A DNA stretch of 64,000 nucleotides from Laedolimicola ammoniilytica (GCF_025567165.1 NZ_JAOQKC010000003.1:124001-188000); one strand, 5' to 3'. Positions 1 to 8,616 are shown, counted from the first letter of the stretch. Notes: generated by a model from the letters alone, not told the origin. Numbers and translations: made by a program.

Positions 1-387
1 TTTACCCTGGCGTTGGGACTGTCTGCCATTCTGGTCTTTCAGCGAAGCGCCGGGAGAGAGTGGCGCGGCCTGGCGGCTCTGGGCGCAGCGGCGATTCTGG
101 CGGAAGTCTGCAAAACCGACTACGGCGCCACCGGCGTGCTGGTCATCACGCTGATGTACCTGTTGCGGGAGAACCGTGCCGCGGCCCTGGCGGTCTCTTA
201 TGTCCTGCTGGCCGTTGGCGGCAGCATAGAACTTTACGCTCTGCCCGGCTTCCTGGCCCTGCTTCTCTATAACGGAAAGCGTGGCCGTCAGCCCAAGCGC
301 TTTTTCTATTGGTTTTATCCGGTGCATCTGCTGGCGCTGTGGGGAATAGGAAATTTTGTCCTGCCATACGTGATTGAAAAAATCTGA
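1..387 (+). CDS. TraX family membrane protein, C-terminal part
   Basis: The reading frame is open from the first base, so only about 128 C-terminal residues are seen. They form hydrophobic helices separated by short charged loops and end in an aromatic segment (FYWFYPVHLLAL) typical of TraX-like acyltransferase-family membrane proteins. TraX of the F plasmid acetylates pilin; chromosomal homologues in Firmicutes have no settled role. The family assignment rests on the C-terminal motif and hydrophobicity. The N-terminus, start codon and operon context lie outside the window. Confidence 0.7.
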   Translation, partial: FTLALGLSAILVFQRSAGREWRGLAALGAAAILAEVCKTDYGATGVLVITLMYLLRENRAAALAVSYVLLAVGGSIELYALPGFLALLLYNGKRGRQPKRFFYWFYPVHLLALWGIGNFVLPYVIEKI

Positions 388-458
388 CATTCTAAAAGAG
401 CATATTTGAGAGAAAAGCCTGTCGAAGGGAAATATTGCTTCGACAGGCTCTTTGTAGA

Positions 459-1313
459 TTATAAATGAAACTCTGAAAAAAGTGATTCCCGATATCCAGG
501 GTCTTCTGTGACACGTTTGATATCAGCGATACGATTGCTGTCAAGCAGCTTCCCAATGAGAGTAGATAGACGGGAAATACCTTCCTCAAGGCCTTTCTGC
601 TCTCGAGCTTCCAATCTGCTTGCAAATAATTCTTCCAATGCTTCGCACATAGATGCTTCATCTCCTTCATTTAATGAATTAGCACGGATAACCGCGTTCA
701 TGAAGGTCTTGTACACGGGGTCATCCTCATGGGGCTTATAGGCAAGACCGAGCTCCTCAAGAGGCATATCTTTTGTAATGTGATTTGTCAGGCAATGTAG
801 CCAAAGATACCTGTTAGGCGGCAACTGCGGTAAGACAATCAGTTGAACCGGAAACAGTCCTATGTGTATATAATATAATCCATCAATGATTTTTTCAACA
901 GGATCTTTTGTGACTTTCATAAAATTTTTTCGGATATAAGCGAAAAGCTTTTTAGGGTAGCGGTGTGTGATCAGGGTGAGGGTGACTTGCTCTACTGCTT
1001 TCGACTGATTTAAAAAGTCAGGAAAACTGCATACATAGGACAGTGCCTTGAAAAAATTGGAAATATTCATGGATTCATGGGGTCCTTTATAGTCAACCAG
1101 GTTATAAGTACGAAAAAATCTGGCAATCGGTGAACCAATGGAGGGACTGCCTGGAATTTTTTGGATTAGGCAGTCAACACGACGCGGTCCTTCATTTAAT
1201 GGGAATTCTGGAAGATAAGTAAGAATATCACTGGTATGCGCCAATTCAATCTGAAGTCCGGATACAATTGCAGCATGCCAGTTAATGCGTGGTTTGGATT
1301 TAGATGAGTTCAT
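459..1313 (-). CDS. Rpn-like (PD-(D/E)XK nuclease family) protein
   Basis: A 284-residue protein resembling the Rpn/transposase-like nuclease proteins common in Lachnospiraceae. Visible marks are an INWHAA start, D47 in the segment RRVDCLI and D74-Y75-K76 in VDYKGP, the spacing expected for a PD-(D/E)XK active site. The C-terminal 60 residues are helical and charged. Rpn proteins of E. coli promote recombination-like DNA breakage; the role here is not known. I chose the ATG at 1313, which follows a GGGAGG at a long spacing (about 14 nt); a TTG at 1349 is the alternative. It is divergent from the HTH gene at 1512. Confidence 0.6.
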   Translation of the reverse strand: MNSSKSKPRINWHAAIVSGLQIELAHTSDILTYLPEFPLNEGPRRVDCLIQKIPGSPSIGSPIARFFRTYNLVDYKGPHESMNISNFFKALSYVCSFPDFLNQSKAVEQVTLTLITHRYPKKLFAYIRKNFMKVTKDPVEKIIDGLYYIHIGLFPVQLIVLPQLPPNRYLWLHCLTNHITKDMPLEELGLAYKPHEDDPVYKTFMNAVIRANSLNEGDEASMCEALEELFASRLEAREQKGLEEGISRLSTLIGKLLDSNRIADIKRVTEDPGYRESLFSEFHL

Positions 1314-1449
1314 AGAATAAACGGGCGCCTCCCTGGGGTAAAGTTTCAAAATTCATTTGGGGCTATTGCACAGGTGCACGAAAATGCTTCTTGAATGATT
1401 AGATAGTAACATAAAAAATTCAAAAGTGCAACACTTACGCAACAAATAA

Positions 1450-1478
1450 TTGACAAAGCAACAAAAATGATATAAGAT
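1450..1478 (+). promoter_or_regulatory. Sigma-A promoter for the HTH gene
   Basis: TTGACA at 1450-1455, 17-bp spacer, TAAGAT at 1473-1478. It lies 34 bp before the ATG at 1512, in an AT-rich gap between two divergent genes. Confidence 0.6.
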
Positions 1479-1511
1479 AAAAATGTAAACAGATTTATAG
1501 AGGACAGAAAG

Positions 1512-2327
1512 ATGGAAATAGATAAGAGCTTAGTGGAACTGAAAGATATCTCTGAGAAAGAAAACCAAGATGATTTTAAAAAACGACTTATGAGGTATAT
1601 GGAATTGTTGGCAGGCTACCGCAAATATAAAGAACCAGATAGAGAACAGGTGGCAGAACTGGTGGTCCAGGCAAAAGGGGATCGGAGTATGAGACAATTT
1701 GCCGCTGATATAGGAGTAAATGTCTCCACTTTATCACGGGTTATAAATCAGAAGACGAGTACAGCAAATTCAGATGAACTGATGGCTAAAATTGCGGCGG
1801 GCGCGGATTCTTACGCGGATTTCAGTTTTGAGAGAATTATGGATGCAAATGGGAAAATCGAAGCTGATGCGAGAAAAACTGCAGAAGCGGAAGAATATAT
1901 TCAAAAATGTAAGCAAATATTATTGACAGGATTGATTGGCCGGGGATATTCCGTAAAAGAAGTAACGCAGGAGGTTCCAATGTGTGATTGGATCTTACAG
2001 ACCGATGCAGTTGGCAGAGGAGAAGGGCGTTGGGGATTTGAATTCAAAAAGCTGACAAGCTTTGGTGATCATAGCGGGATGCCGACGGGTTCAGGAAAGA
2101 CAAGAAGGGCCATCGATCAGATTTTTGTGGGATTTTATACCGGTAAACTAAAGGTTGATAAGATGTCCCTGATTGTCGACAGAGCTGTGATTTATGAGCA
2201 GACGAAAAATATCTTGGAACAGTATGTGATTCCAGATGAAGTTTCACTTATTTTGCTTAAGGGCAATGGCGAATTTGAAGAATATGTAGTACCGATGAAA
2301 GATAATAACGAAAAGACGGTGTTTTGA
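1512..2327 (+). CDS. HTH protein with possible PD-(D/E)XK-like C-terminal domain
   Basis: The 271-residue product has an N-terminal charged helix, then an XRE/Cro-like helix-turn-helix at about residues 56-95 (MRQFAADIGV followed by STLSRVINQ). After a linker, residues 150-250 contain D159 and E177-F178-K179 (D-x17-ExK), the signature of PD-(D/E)XK nucleases, followed by a GSGKT stretch at 193-197 that may be chance. I do not recognise the C-terminal domain as a named family. It may be a DNA-binding protein with a nuclease-like or degenerate nuclease fold. It has its own promoter and terminator, so it appears monocistronic. Base composition is more AT-rich than the neighbours, which hints at transfer. 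Confidence 0.65.
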   Translation: MEIDKSLVELKDISEKENQDDFKKRLMRYMELLAGYRKYKEPDREQVAELVVQAKGDRSMRQFAADIGVNVSTLSRVINQKTSTANSDELMAKIAAGADSYADFSFERIMDANGKIEADARKTAEAEEYIQKCKQILLTGLIGRGYSVKEVTQEVPMCDWILQTDAVGRGEGRWGFEFKKLTSFGDHSGMPTGSGKTRRAIDQIFVGFYTGKLKVDKMSLIVDRAVIYEQTKNILEQYVIPDEVSLILLKGNGEFEEYVVPMKDNNEKTVF

Positions 2328-2349
2328 ATAAAGAAGAAAAGAGATAAAG

Positions 2350-2400
2350 AATCAGCGCTTGTTGGACATAAGAAAGCTTCCAACAGGCGCTGATTTTTTA
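2350..2400 (+). terminator. Intrinsic terminator after HTH gene
   Basis: Arms 2350-2366 and 2379-2395 pair over 17 bp with one G-U wobble, followed by a T run. The T run merges with the next palindrome (2394-2435). Confidence 0.85.
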
Positions 2401-2521
2401 CTTTACAGGAAATTGCTTTCCTGTAAAGTAAAAAACACTCCGCGAGGATGCGCACTGCGGCGGATAAGGTAGATGTCACAAGCGACCGCCGCAGGCGCGA
2501 GAATGTGCCAAGGCACATTCT
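2394..2521. repeat. Hairpin-rich dispersed repeat, copy 1 (most complete)
   Basis: Three hairpins in series: a perfect 19-bp palindrome (2394-2412 with 2417-2435, loop TTGC); a core CTGCGGCGG (2455-2463) paired with CCGCCGCAG (2486-2494); and AGAATGTGCC (2500-2509) with GGCACATTCT (2512-2521). The core CGCACTGCGGCGG recurs at 31811 and 50662. It lies between converging genes and has no coding capacity. It looks like a small non-autonomous, MITE- or REP-like element. Confidence 0.75.
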
Positions 2522-2527
2522 TTGTTA

Positions 2528-4474
2528 TTACGCTTCAAAGATATAGGCAGCTTCAAAGCCTTCCCGTACCGCCGTAGCGATTCGGCCGCCCCTGCGGGCG
2601 TCGCCAACAATATGTACCTGCGGGCAGCAGGACTCGAAGCTTTCGGCCAGAGCGGAGCGCGGGCGCACACCCAGGGCCAGAACCACGGAGTCTGCGGGGA
2701 TCACTACGGTGCTGTGATCGTCGATCTTTTCCATCGTTACGGTCTTTTCTTCAATGGAAAGGAGCTTGTGGCCGGTGTAGATGCCCGGGTTGTGGGGCAG
2801 GATACGGCTGAGCTCATCGTTCCGGATTGCGCCGAAGATGCCCGGGCCCATCTCAGAAGCCATTTCCACGATGGAGACGGAGAGACCGCGGCTTAAGAGC
2901 ATTTCGGAGGTCTCGAGGCCGGTCAGGCCGGAACCGATGACAGCCACCTGTCCGGTCGGATTCGCTTTGCCGGTCAGGACATCTTCCGCGGTGCAGACAT
3001 GATTCTGCTGCATGCCCGGCAGGGGCGGAATTACAGGCTCCGCGCCGCAGGCAACTACGATGCCCACCGGGTTCAGAGCGCTTACCAGCTCCGGAGTAGC
3101 GGCAGTGTCGAGACGGACTTCTACGCCCAGATGGCGGATCTGGGTCTCCATGGTTTCGGAAAGACGGGTCAGTTTATCCTTAAAAGCAGGCTTGTCGGCC
3201 ACGTTCAGAGTACCGCCCAGTTTCGCCTCCTTCTCAAAGAGAACCACATGGAACTGACGCAGTGCCAGCACCCGTGCGGCCTCCATACCGGCGGGGCCGC
3301 CGCCCACGACGACAGCCGTCTTGCCGGCGCCGTCCTTGCGGATATGGGAAAATACATCCTCTCTTGCGGTGCGGGCGTTGATAGCGCAGCGGATCGGTAG
3401 TCCCTGACCCAGTACGCGCTCCCGGCAGTAGAGACAGCCGATACACTTGCGAATCTCATCCGCATGGCCTGCTTTAGCCTTGTTCATGAAATCCGGATCC
3501 GCCAGCTGGGAACGTCCCAGACCCACGAAATCACAGACGCCTTCCTCCAGAAGAGACTCCGCGAAATCCGGATCCTTGATGGTGTTGGTGGCAATGACCG
3601 GGATGTGAAGAACTTCTTTATAAGCCTTGGCTACATGCTTCTTCCAGCCGGCCTGATAGGAGAAGGGCTCGCAGTTGGCGTCGCCGTTCCGTGCGCTTCC
3701 GTTGCTGATGTTGATGGCGTCGATGCCGCAGCCTTCCAGGTATTTGGCGATCTCCAGACCGTCCTCCAGGGTCAGAAAGCCGTCCACAGGAGTCATCTCA
3801 TCGCCGCACATGCGGACGAGAATCGGGAAACGGGGTCCCAGCTTGGCCCGGATACCGGCGATGATTTCTGCGATGAAGCGGCAGCGGTTTTCCACGCTTC
3901 CGCCGTACTCGTCGGTTCTGCGATTATAATATTTGCTGAAGAACTGGGCAATCAGGTAGCCATGGGCTCCGTGAAGCTCCACGCCGTCGTAACCGGCCTT
4001 TTGGCAGCGAACTGCAGCGTCGATGAATTTCTGCTCGATGCGCTTGATATCTTCCAGGGTCATTTCCTTCGGAACCGGCCGTCCGTCCGCAATGGGAACG
4101 GCGCTGGGAGCCAGGTTCTGGCGTCCGGTAAAGTTCGGGTTGGAGGTGGCGCCGCCGTGGTGAATCTGAGCCACGATCTTGCAGCCGTAGAGATGAACCG
4201 CGTCGGTCAGCTTCTCCATTTCCGAGATATGGTAATCCCGGGCGATACGCAGGTTGTGGATGGACGGGATACTGTCTACATCATCCACGCCGGTGTATTC
4301 GTTGATGATCATGCCGATGCCGCCCTTGGCCCGCTCCTGATAGTAGCGGATCTGTCTGGGAGTGACGATGCCATCCTTGTCGGCCATATCGGTGGCCATA
4401 GGCATCATGACGCCGCGGTTTTTCAGAACCAGGGTTCCGATGCGGCCTTTTTCAAATAATTTTTCATAACTCAT
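2528..4474 (-). CDS. NADH:flavin oxidoreductase (OYE/2,4-dienoyl-CoA reductase type, BaiCD-like)
   Basis: The 648-residue protein has an N-terminal FMN TIM barrel (1-340, with the ELHGAHGYL catalytic segment near 167-174), a [4Fe-4S] site with C344, C347, C350 and C363, and a C-terminal FAD/NAD(P) module (GGGPAGMEAA near 390). This is the layout of FadH and of the bile-acid inducible BaiCD/BaiH enzymes, which reduce enoate double bonds with NAD(P)H. The substrate cannot be read from sequence; no bai genes are nearby, so cinnamate-, dienoyl- or steroid-like substrates are all possible. It is 41 bp downstream of the cysteine desulfurase gene on the same strand and may be co-transcribed. Confidence 0.85.
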   Translation of the reverse strand: MSYEKLFEKGRIGTLVLKNRGVMMPMATDMADKDGIVTPRQIRYYQERAKGGIGMIINEYTGVDDVDSIPSIHNLRIARDYHISEMEKLTDAVHLYGCKIVAQIHHGGATSNPNFTGRQNLAPSAVPIADGRPVPKEMTLEDIKRIEQKFIDAAVRCQKAGYDGVELHGAHGYLIAQFFSKYYNRRTDEYGGSVENRCRFIAEIIAGIRAKLGPRFPILVRMCGDEMTPVDGFLTLEDGLEIAKYLEGCGIDAINISNGSARNGDANCEPFSYQAGWKKHVAKAYKEVLHIPVIATNTIKDPDFAESLLEEGVCDFVGLGRSQLADPDFMNKAKAGHADEIRKCIGCLYCRERVLGQGLPIRCAINARTAREDVFSHIRKDGAGKTAVVVGGGPAGMEAARVLALRQFHVVLFEKEAKLGGTLNVADKPAFKDKLTRLSETMETQIRHLGVEVRLDTAATPELVSALNPVGIVVACGAEPVIPPLPGMQQNHVCTAEDVLTGKANPTGQVAVIGSGLTGLETSEMLLSRGLSVSIVEMASEMGPGIFGAIRNDELSRILPHNPGIYTGHKLLSIEEKTVTMEKIDDHSTVVIPADSVVLALGVRPRSALAESFESCCPQVHIVGDARRGGRIATAVREGFEAAYIFEA

Positions 4475-4515
4475 GGTATGTATTCCTTTCTTTTTTAAAG
4501 TGATAGCAGAGAAAA

Positions 4516-5700
4516 CTAACAGTTTCCGCGCAGTACGCTGGAAGAAATTCCTTTTAACATGTTCCGGTCGATGCTCTTTAAGGCTTTTACCAGGGTATCC
4601 AGTTCTTCCTTTGTGGTAAATGCGCTTAAGCTGACCCGGACAGTACCGTCGAACTCCTGATCCTTCAGGTGTTTATGGATGCGGGCGGCGCAGTGGTGAC
4701 CGGCCCGGACGGCGATATCCCATTCTTTGTCGAGAATTGCGCCTACTTCATTGGCCCGGAATCCGTCGAGATTCAGGGAGATAACGCCTGCCTGAAGGGT
4801 GGGATCCGGCGCGCAGTAGAGGTGCAGTCCCGGAATCTCCCGAAGCTGTGGAATCAGATATTCCATCAGATCATCCTCGATTTTTTTCGGCTTCGCAGTT
4901 TTCAGCCACTGGAGAGAAGCCTGCAGGCCTGCGATGGCGGGAGTGTCCATGCTGCCGCACTCCATTTTCTCGGGCATATAGCGGGGCATATCTTCACTTA
5001 AGGACTTCATGCCGTTGCCTCCTGCCAGAAGCTCTTCAAGGTCGACGCCGGTTTTCAGAAGAAATCCGCCGATGCCAAAAGGCGCGTAGAGCGTCTTGTG
5101 ACCGGCAAAGGTAATAGCGTCCGCTTTAAGATACGAGAAGCGCAGCTTCAGGAGTCCCATGGCCTGGGCCGCGTCCAGCAATGTGAAAGCGCCGTATTCC
5201 CTAGCCATGAGAAAGATTTCACGGGCCGGAAGGATGTAACCGGTCACATTGCTGATGGCGGAGACACTGACAAAATCCGGCGGCGTCTGCCGGAACAGCT
5301 CTTTCGTGGCCGTAAGGTCGATGGAGAGGTCATCTGAGAGCGGTAGCTCCAGTACCCGGATGCCGACATGCTTTTCCAGAAGCTTCAGGGGGCGTAATAC
5401 CGCGTTGTGCTCATAAGGTGATACGTAGGCCACGGAATGTTCTGTCCATTTCTGTCCCTGAATAATCTGGTTCAGAGCGATAGTTACAGACGGCGTCAGG
5501 ATGACCTGAGCCTGCTCCCTGGCGTCACATAAGCTGACCAGCTGCTCCCGTACCTCCCGAATCATAGCAGTGGCGTCCCGGGCCGCCTGATACGCGCCCC
5601 GGCCCGCGTTGACGGCCGTCGTGCGGTTGAAATGATCTACAGCGTCCCAGACACATTCCGGTTTTGGAAAGGTGGTTGCGCCATTGTCAAGATAAATCAT
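4516..5700 (-). CDS. Cysteine desulfurase, class V aminotransferase family
   Basis: PLP enzyme of the SufS/Csd-like family that mobilises sulfur from cysteine. It opens with MIYLDNGATT, carries the Schiff-base lysine in TFAGHKTLY (about residue 200) and the catalytic cysteine in RAGHHCAARIH (about 340). The ATG at 5700 is chosen because a GGAG sits 8 nt upstream; the ATG at 5715 would overlap that ribosome site. No suf or isc scaffold gene is adjacent, so it may serve general Fe-S or selenium metabolism. A TATAAT on the minus strand at 5820-5825 offers a promoter about 120 nt upstream, although its -35 is weak. Confidence 0.88.
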   Translation of the reverse strand: MIYLDNGATTFPKPECVWDAVDHFNRTTAVNAGRGAYQAARDATAMIREVREQLVSLCDAREQAQVILTPSVTIALNQIIQGQKWTEHSVAYVSPYEHNAVLRPLKLLEKHVGIRVLELPLSDDLSIDLTATKELFRQTPPDFVSVSAISNVTGYILPAREIFLMAREYGAFTLLDAAQAMGLLKLRFSYLKADAITFAGHKTLYAPFGIGGFLLKTGVDLEELLAGGNGMKSLSEDMPRYMPEKMECGSMDTPAIAGLQASLQWLKTAKPKKIEDDLMEYLIPQLREIPGLHLYCAPDPTLQAGVISLNLDGFRANEVGAILDKEWDIAVRAGHHCAARIHKHLKDQEFDGTVRVSLSAFTTKEELDTLVKALKSIDRNMLKGISSSVLRGNC

Positions 5701-5851
5701 TGCGTTCATCTCCATTAGTTTACTGATAAAAATTTACACTTTTGTGTATTAACGTAATAATGCTCTTTCGGTAGAAAGAAAGCTGCGGATCTGCCGTCGG
5801 CAAAACTACAGCTTGGTTTATTATAGCACGAAGTCCTCTAAAACGGAAGTC

Positions 5852-6727
5852 CTAACAGAAATACAATTTCCGGATATATTCCACCGGCATCGCCTGTCCG
5901 GTCCAACGTTCAAATGCCTTAGCGCCTTGATGGAGTAGCATGTACATACCGTTGAAGGTGTGGCAGCCTGCTTCCTTTGCGGTGCGCAGAAGCAGGGTTT
6001 CCCGGGGGTTGTAGATGACGTCGCCCACCACCAGACCCGGATGGAAGAAAGCGGGATCCGGGATCAGGGAAGCGTCTGTACGGGGAGCCATGCCTACGGA
6101 GGAGGCGTTGATGAGGACGTCGGCCTCGTCCAGACAGTGCCTGAGTGAAGTGTTGTCCTCCAGGTCAAAGAGACGGATCCGGCAGTCGCAGCGAGCGTGG
6201 ATCCGTTGGATTTCCTCGGCGATTAGCTTGGTGGATGCAGAAGCGCTTCGGGCGAAGACGTCGATGAAGGCAGTGCCGTCCAGGGCTGCCTGGGCCAGAA
6301 TGGCTGCCGCTGCTCCGCCGCTGCCAAGCAGGACCGCGTGCTTTCCCTCGCAGGAGAAGCCGGCGTCCCGCATGGACTGCAGAAAGCCATAGCCGTCGGT
6401 ATTGTCACCAAAGAGCTGTCCGTCCCGGTTTACGACGGTATTGACTGCGCCGCTTAAAAGGGCGGAATCGGAAAGGGTATCCACCCGGTCGTACATAAGC
6501 CGTTTCAGGGGCATGGTGCAGTTCCAGCCTGTGGCCCCCAGGGTGATCAGCCCGTCAATGGCCCGCTCAAAATGCGCTTCGTCTACAGGAAAAGCCAGAT
6601 ACACGCAGTTGATTCCCAGTTTCTGGAAGGAAGCGTTGTGCATGGCGGGGGATATGCTGTGGGAAACGGGATTTCCCAGCAGACAAGTAAGTTTTGTAGT
6701 GCCTGTTATGTCGAAATTTTTGTCCAT
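5852..6727 (-). CDS. aroE: Shikimate dehydrogenase
   Basis: NADP-dependent reduction of 3-dehydroshikimate to shikimate in aromatic amino acid synthesis. The 291-residue product shows the shikimate-binding SHSISPAMHN segment near residue 22, the lysine of NCTMPLK (usual form NVTxPxK), GDNTDGYGF, and the dinucleotide motif GSGGAAAAI. Length is normal for AroE. It lies upstream of the cysteine desulfurase gene on the same strand with about 150 bp between them. Other shikimate genes are not in the window. A quinate/shikimate-type activity cannot be excluded. Confidence 0.92.
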   Translation of the reverse strand: MDKNFDITGTTKLTCLLGNPVSHSISPAMHNASFQKLGINCVYLAFPVDEAHFERAIDGLITLGATGWNCTMPLKRLMYDRVDTLSDSALLSGAVNTVVNRDGQLFGDNTDGYGFLQSMRDAGFSCEGKHAVLLGSGGAAAAILAQAALDGTAFIDVFARSASASTKLIAEEIQRIHARCDCRIRLFDLEDNTSLRHCLDEADVLINASSVGMAPRTDASLIPDPAFFHPGLVVGDVIYNPRETLLLRTAKEAGCHTFNGMYMLLHQGAKAFERWTGQAMPVEYIRKLYFC

Positions 6728-6877
6728 TTTTATACCTTTTGCTTGAAGTTGTTGGGGTTATCGTGTACACTTTTACTAAGGGTACAAAAAAATCGGAAAA
6801 TTGTCAATTGCATTTTGACGGGGTTGGAATGTATGGAAAGAAAAACAATTTACGGTCAGAATTCGGGCAAATTCGAC

Positions 6878-6906
6878 TTGCTAAAATCCCCCCGTGAGGG
6901 TATAAT
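6878..6906 (+). promoter_or_regulatory. Promoter of the Wood-Ljungdahl operon
   Basis: TTGCTA at 6878-6883, exact 17-bp spacer, consensus TATAAT at 6901-6906, 63 bp before the first gene at 6969. No other strong promoter was seen before the terminator at 17531, so it probably drives all ten genes. Confidence 0.7.
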
Positions 6907-6968
6907 TGTATTAAGATTGTCATGAAATTAACACAATTTTAAGTTTGAAATAAAAGGAGGAATATGCG

Positions 6969-7310
6969 ATGCATATGGTAGACGGAGAACACGGACATTG
7001 TCACGGACACGAGCATGACCACGATCATGAGCATTGCCATGACCACGGCCATGAGCATACCCACGATCACAGCCATGAGGGCTGTAGCTGCGGCTGCGGC
7101 GGTCACGATCATAAGCCGGGCAGTGAGCAGGAGGCGCTTCTTTCCTATATGTTAGATCATAATAAGCATCATGCGGCTGAGCTGGCAGATGTGGCAAAGA
7201 AGTTCCGCGAGGTTGGAAAGGAAGACGTGGCTGTACAGATTGAAAAGGCCATTGAGAATTTTGACAAGGGCAATCTGTATCTGAGCCTGGCACTTTCCTT
7301 GGTACAGTAA
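6969..7310 (+). CDS. His-rich putative nickel-binding protein
   Basis: The 113-residue protein has an N-terminal half (residues 3-47) dominated by His, Asp and Glu (HGHEHDHDHEH-like runs) with a CSCGCGG cysteine cluster, then a helical domain containing a second HNKHH motif. This composition suggests Ni2+ (or Co2+/Zn2+) storage or delivery. It directly precedes a CooT-family gene, so it could play the part that His-rich CooJ plays beside CooC and CooT in Rhodospirillum rubrum; it is not an obvious CooJ homologue, since the His tract is N-terminal. The start is fixed by AGGAGG 8 nt upstream. Function is inferred from composition and neighbours. Confidence 0.75.
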   Translation: MHMVDGEHGHCHGHEHDHDHEHCHDHGHEHTHDHSHEGCSCGCGGHDHKPGSEQEALLSYMLDHNKHHAAELADVAKKFREVGKEDVAVQIEKAIENFDKGNLYLSLALSLVQ

Positions 7311-7325
7311 TAAGGAGGCATCATT

Positions 7326-7520
7326 ATGTGTTTGGCAACTGTATATAAGAACACGCAGGATACAGAAGAGGTTGTGCTGAAGAATGTCAGCAAGATTTAC
7401 GTGGAAGGAAGTCAGGTGCGCCTGGTAGATATTATGGGCGCAGAGGTAGTGGTAGAAGGAACGATTTCCTTTGTAGACCTGACCGGTTCCGTCGTAAAGT
7501 TAAACTGCCCGTCCGCGTAA
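7326..7520 (+). CDS. cooT: CooT family nickel-binding protein
   Basis: A 64-residue protein starting MCLATVY with the conserved Cys2, and a small all-beta pattern (VVLKNVSKIYV, VRLVDIMGAE). This matches the CooT family, whose R. rubrum member is a dimer binding one Ni2+ through Cys2 and supports CODH maturation. It lies 15 bp after the His-rich gene and is preceded by AAGGAGG. Intercistronic hairpins follow before metF (for example ATATCAA/TTGATAT near 7560-7580). Confidence 0.85.
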   Translation: MCLATVYKNTQDTEEVVLKNVSKIYVEGSQVRLVDIMGAEVVVEGTISFVDLTGSVVKLNCPSA

Positions 7521-7604
7521 GAGGGGCAGCGGTCCGTATGGCAGGCGGACGATCAAAGTGATATCAATAATGTTGATATAGCAAAATAATGGAGGTTGGT
7601 TGAA

Positions 7605-8540
7605 ATGACAAAGTTAACAGACATCATGAACGAGCGCATGGCGCTGTCTTTCGAGGTTTTCCCGCCGAAGACTGAGAAGGGTATGGAGAATCTTCCGGGC
7701 ACGATCGAGCATCTGTGCAAGTATCAGCCGGATTACATTTCCTGTACATACGGCGCAGGCGGCGGAAATGTAGGAGCAAACCGCGAAGTATGTCAGATGA
7801 TTAAGAACGCTGGCACTACACCGGTTACCCACTTTACTGTAATCAAGAATACCAAGGAAGGCATGAAGGATCAGCTGCAGCAGTACCTGAACGAGGGCGT
7901 AGATCATGTTCTGGCTCTCCGTGGAGATATTCCGCTGGGCGAGACCACTACCTGTGGTGATTTCCAGTATGCTACAGACCTTGTAAAGTTTGTACGTGAT
8001 GAGTTCGGCGATAAGTTTGAGATCGCTGTAGCAGGTTCCCCGGAGGGACACATCGCATGCAGAAGCCTGGAGTCCGATATCGCGGTTCTGAAGCAGAAGC
8101 AGGACAACGGTGCTGACTACATCATGACTCAGCTTTGCTGGGATATGGAGCAGTTCAAGTACTGGCTGGACGCTATCTACTCCGCTGGTGTTACCATGCC
8201 GGTAGACGTAGGAGTTATGCCGATTCTGGATCAGGCAGCTACCATCAATATGGCACTGTCCCGCAACGGCTGTGTAATGGATCACGAGCTGTGCAAGATT
8301 ATTTCCCAGAACTGGCTGTTCCCGAACCCGTTCGCAGCTAAGGACGCTGAGGGCAAGCCGTTCGATATGTTCTATGATGACAAGGTTAAGAGATTCCGCG
8401 AGGCAGGAATCGAGTACACCATCAAGCAGATCGATACCTATCGTTCTCTGGGTGTAAACGGTATCCATCTGTACGCTCTGAACAAGTGGAAAGATGTATC
8501 CGAGATCATCGACCGCGCAGGTCTGAAGACTTTAATCTAG
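7605..8540 (+). CDS. metF: 5,10-methylenetetrahydrofolate reductase
   Basis: The 311-residue TIM-barrel flavoprotein reduces methylene-THF to methyl-THF, the last methyl-branch step of the Wood-Ljungdahl pathway. It shows SFEVFPPK near residue 14, the ALRGDIPLG segment and the long MetF fold. The ATG at 7605 has GGAGG 9 nt upstream; an in-frame TTG at 7596 overlaps the ribosome site and is rejected. In many acetogens metF is paired with metV; no metV is visible here, so the reductase may act alone or with partners encoded elsewhere. It sits inside the CODH/ACS operon. Confidence 0.92.
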   Translation: MTKLTDIMNERMALSFEVFPPKTEKGMENLPGTIEHLCKYQPDYISCTYGAGGGNVGANREVCQMIKNAGTTPVTHFTVIKNTKEGMKDQLQQYLNEGVDHVLALRGDIPLGETTTCGDFQYATDLVKFVRDEFGDKFEIAVAGSPEGHIACRSLESDIAVLKQKQDNGADYIMTQLCWDMEQFKYWLDAIYSAGVTMPVDVGVMPILDQAATINMALSRNGCVMDHELCKIISQNWLFPNPFAAKDAEGKPFDMFYDDKVKRFREAGIEYTIKQIDTYRSLGVNGIHLYALNKWKDVSEIIDRAGLKTLI

Positions 8541-8616
8541 TTACTTAAAATTGATTATTAAAATTGCGGGTGGGGCACAAACCTGCCCGCGGTAAAAGGC
8601 AGGAGAGAACAAAGAT

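Noticed and set aside
193..400. GSGKT-like and P-loop-like strings in the HTH protein as an ATPase motif (residues 193-197 of the 1512 gene)
   Set aside because: No Walker B or surrounding nucleotide-binding fold is evident; probably chance. Numbers refer to protein residues.
2394..2521. Hairpin cluster considered as a CRISPR or transposon end
   Set aside because: No spacer array, no target-site duplication clearly visible and no transposase nearby; better described as a short dispersed repeat.
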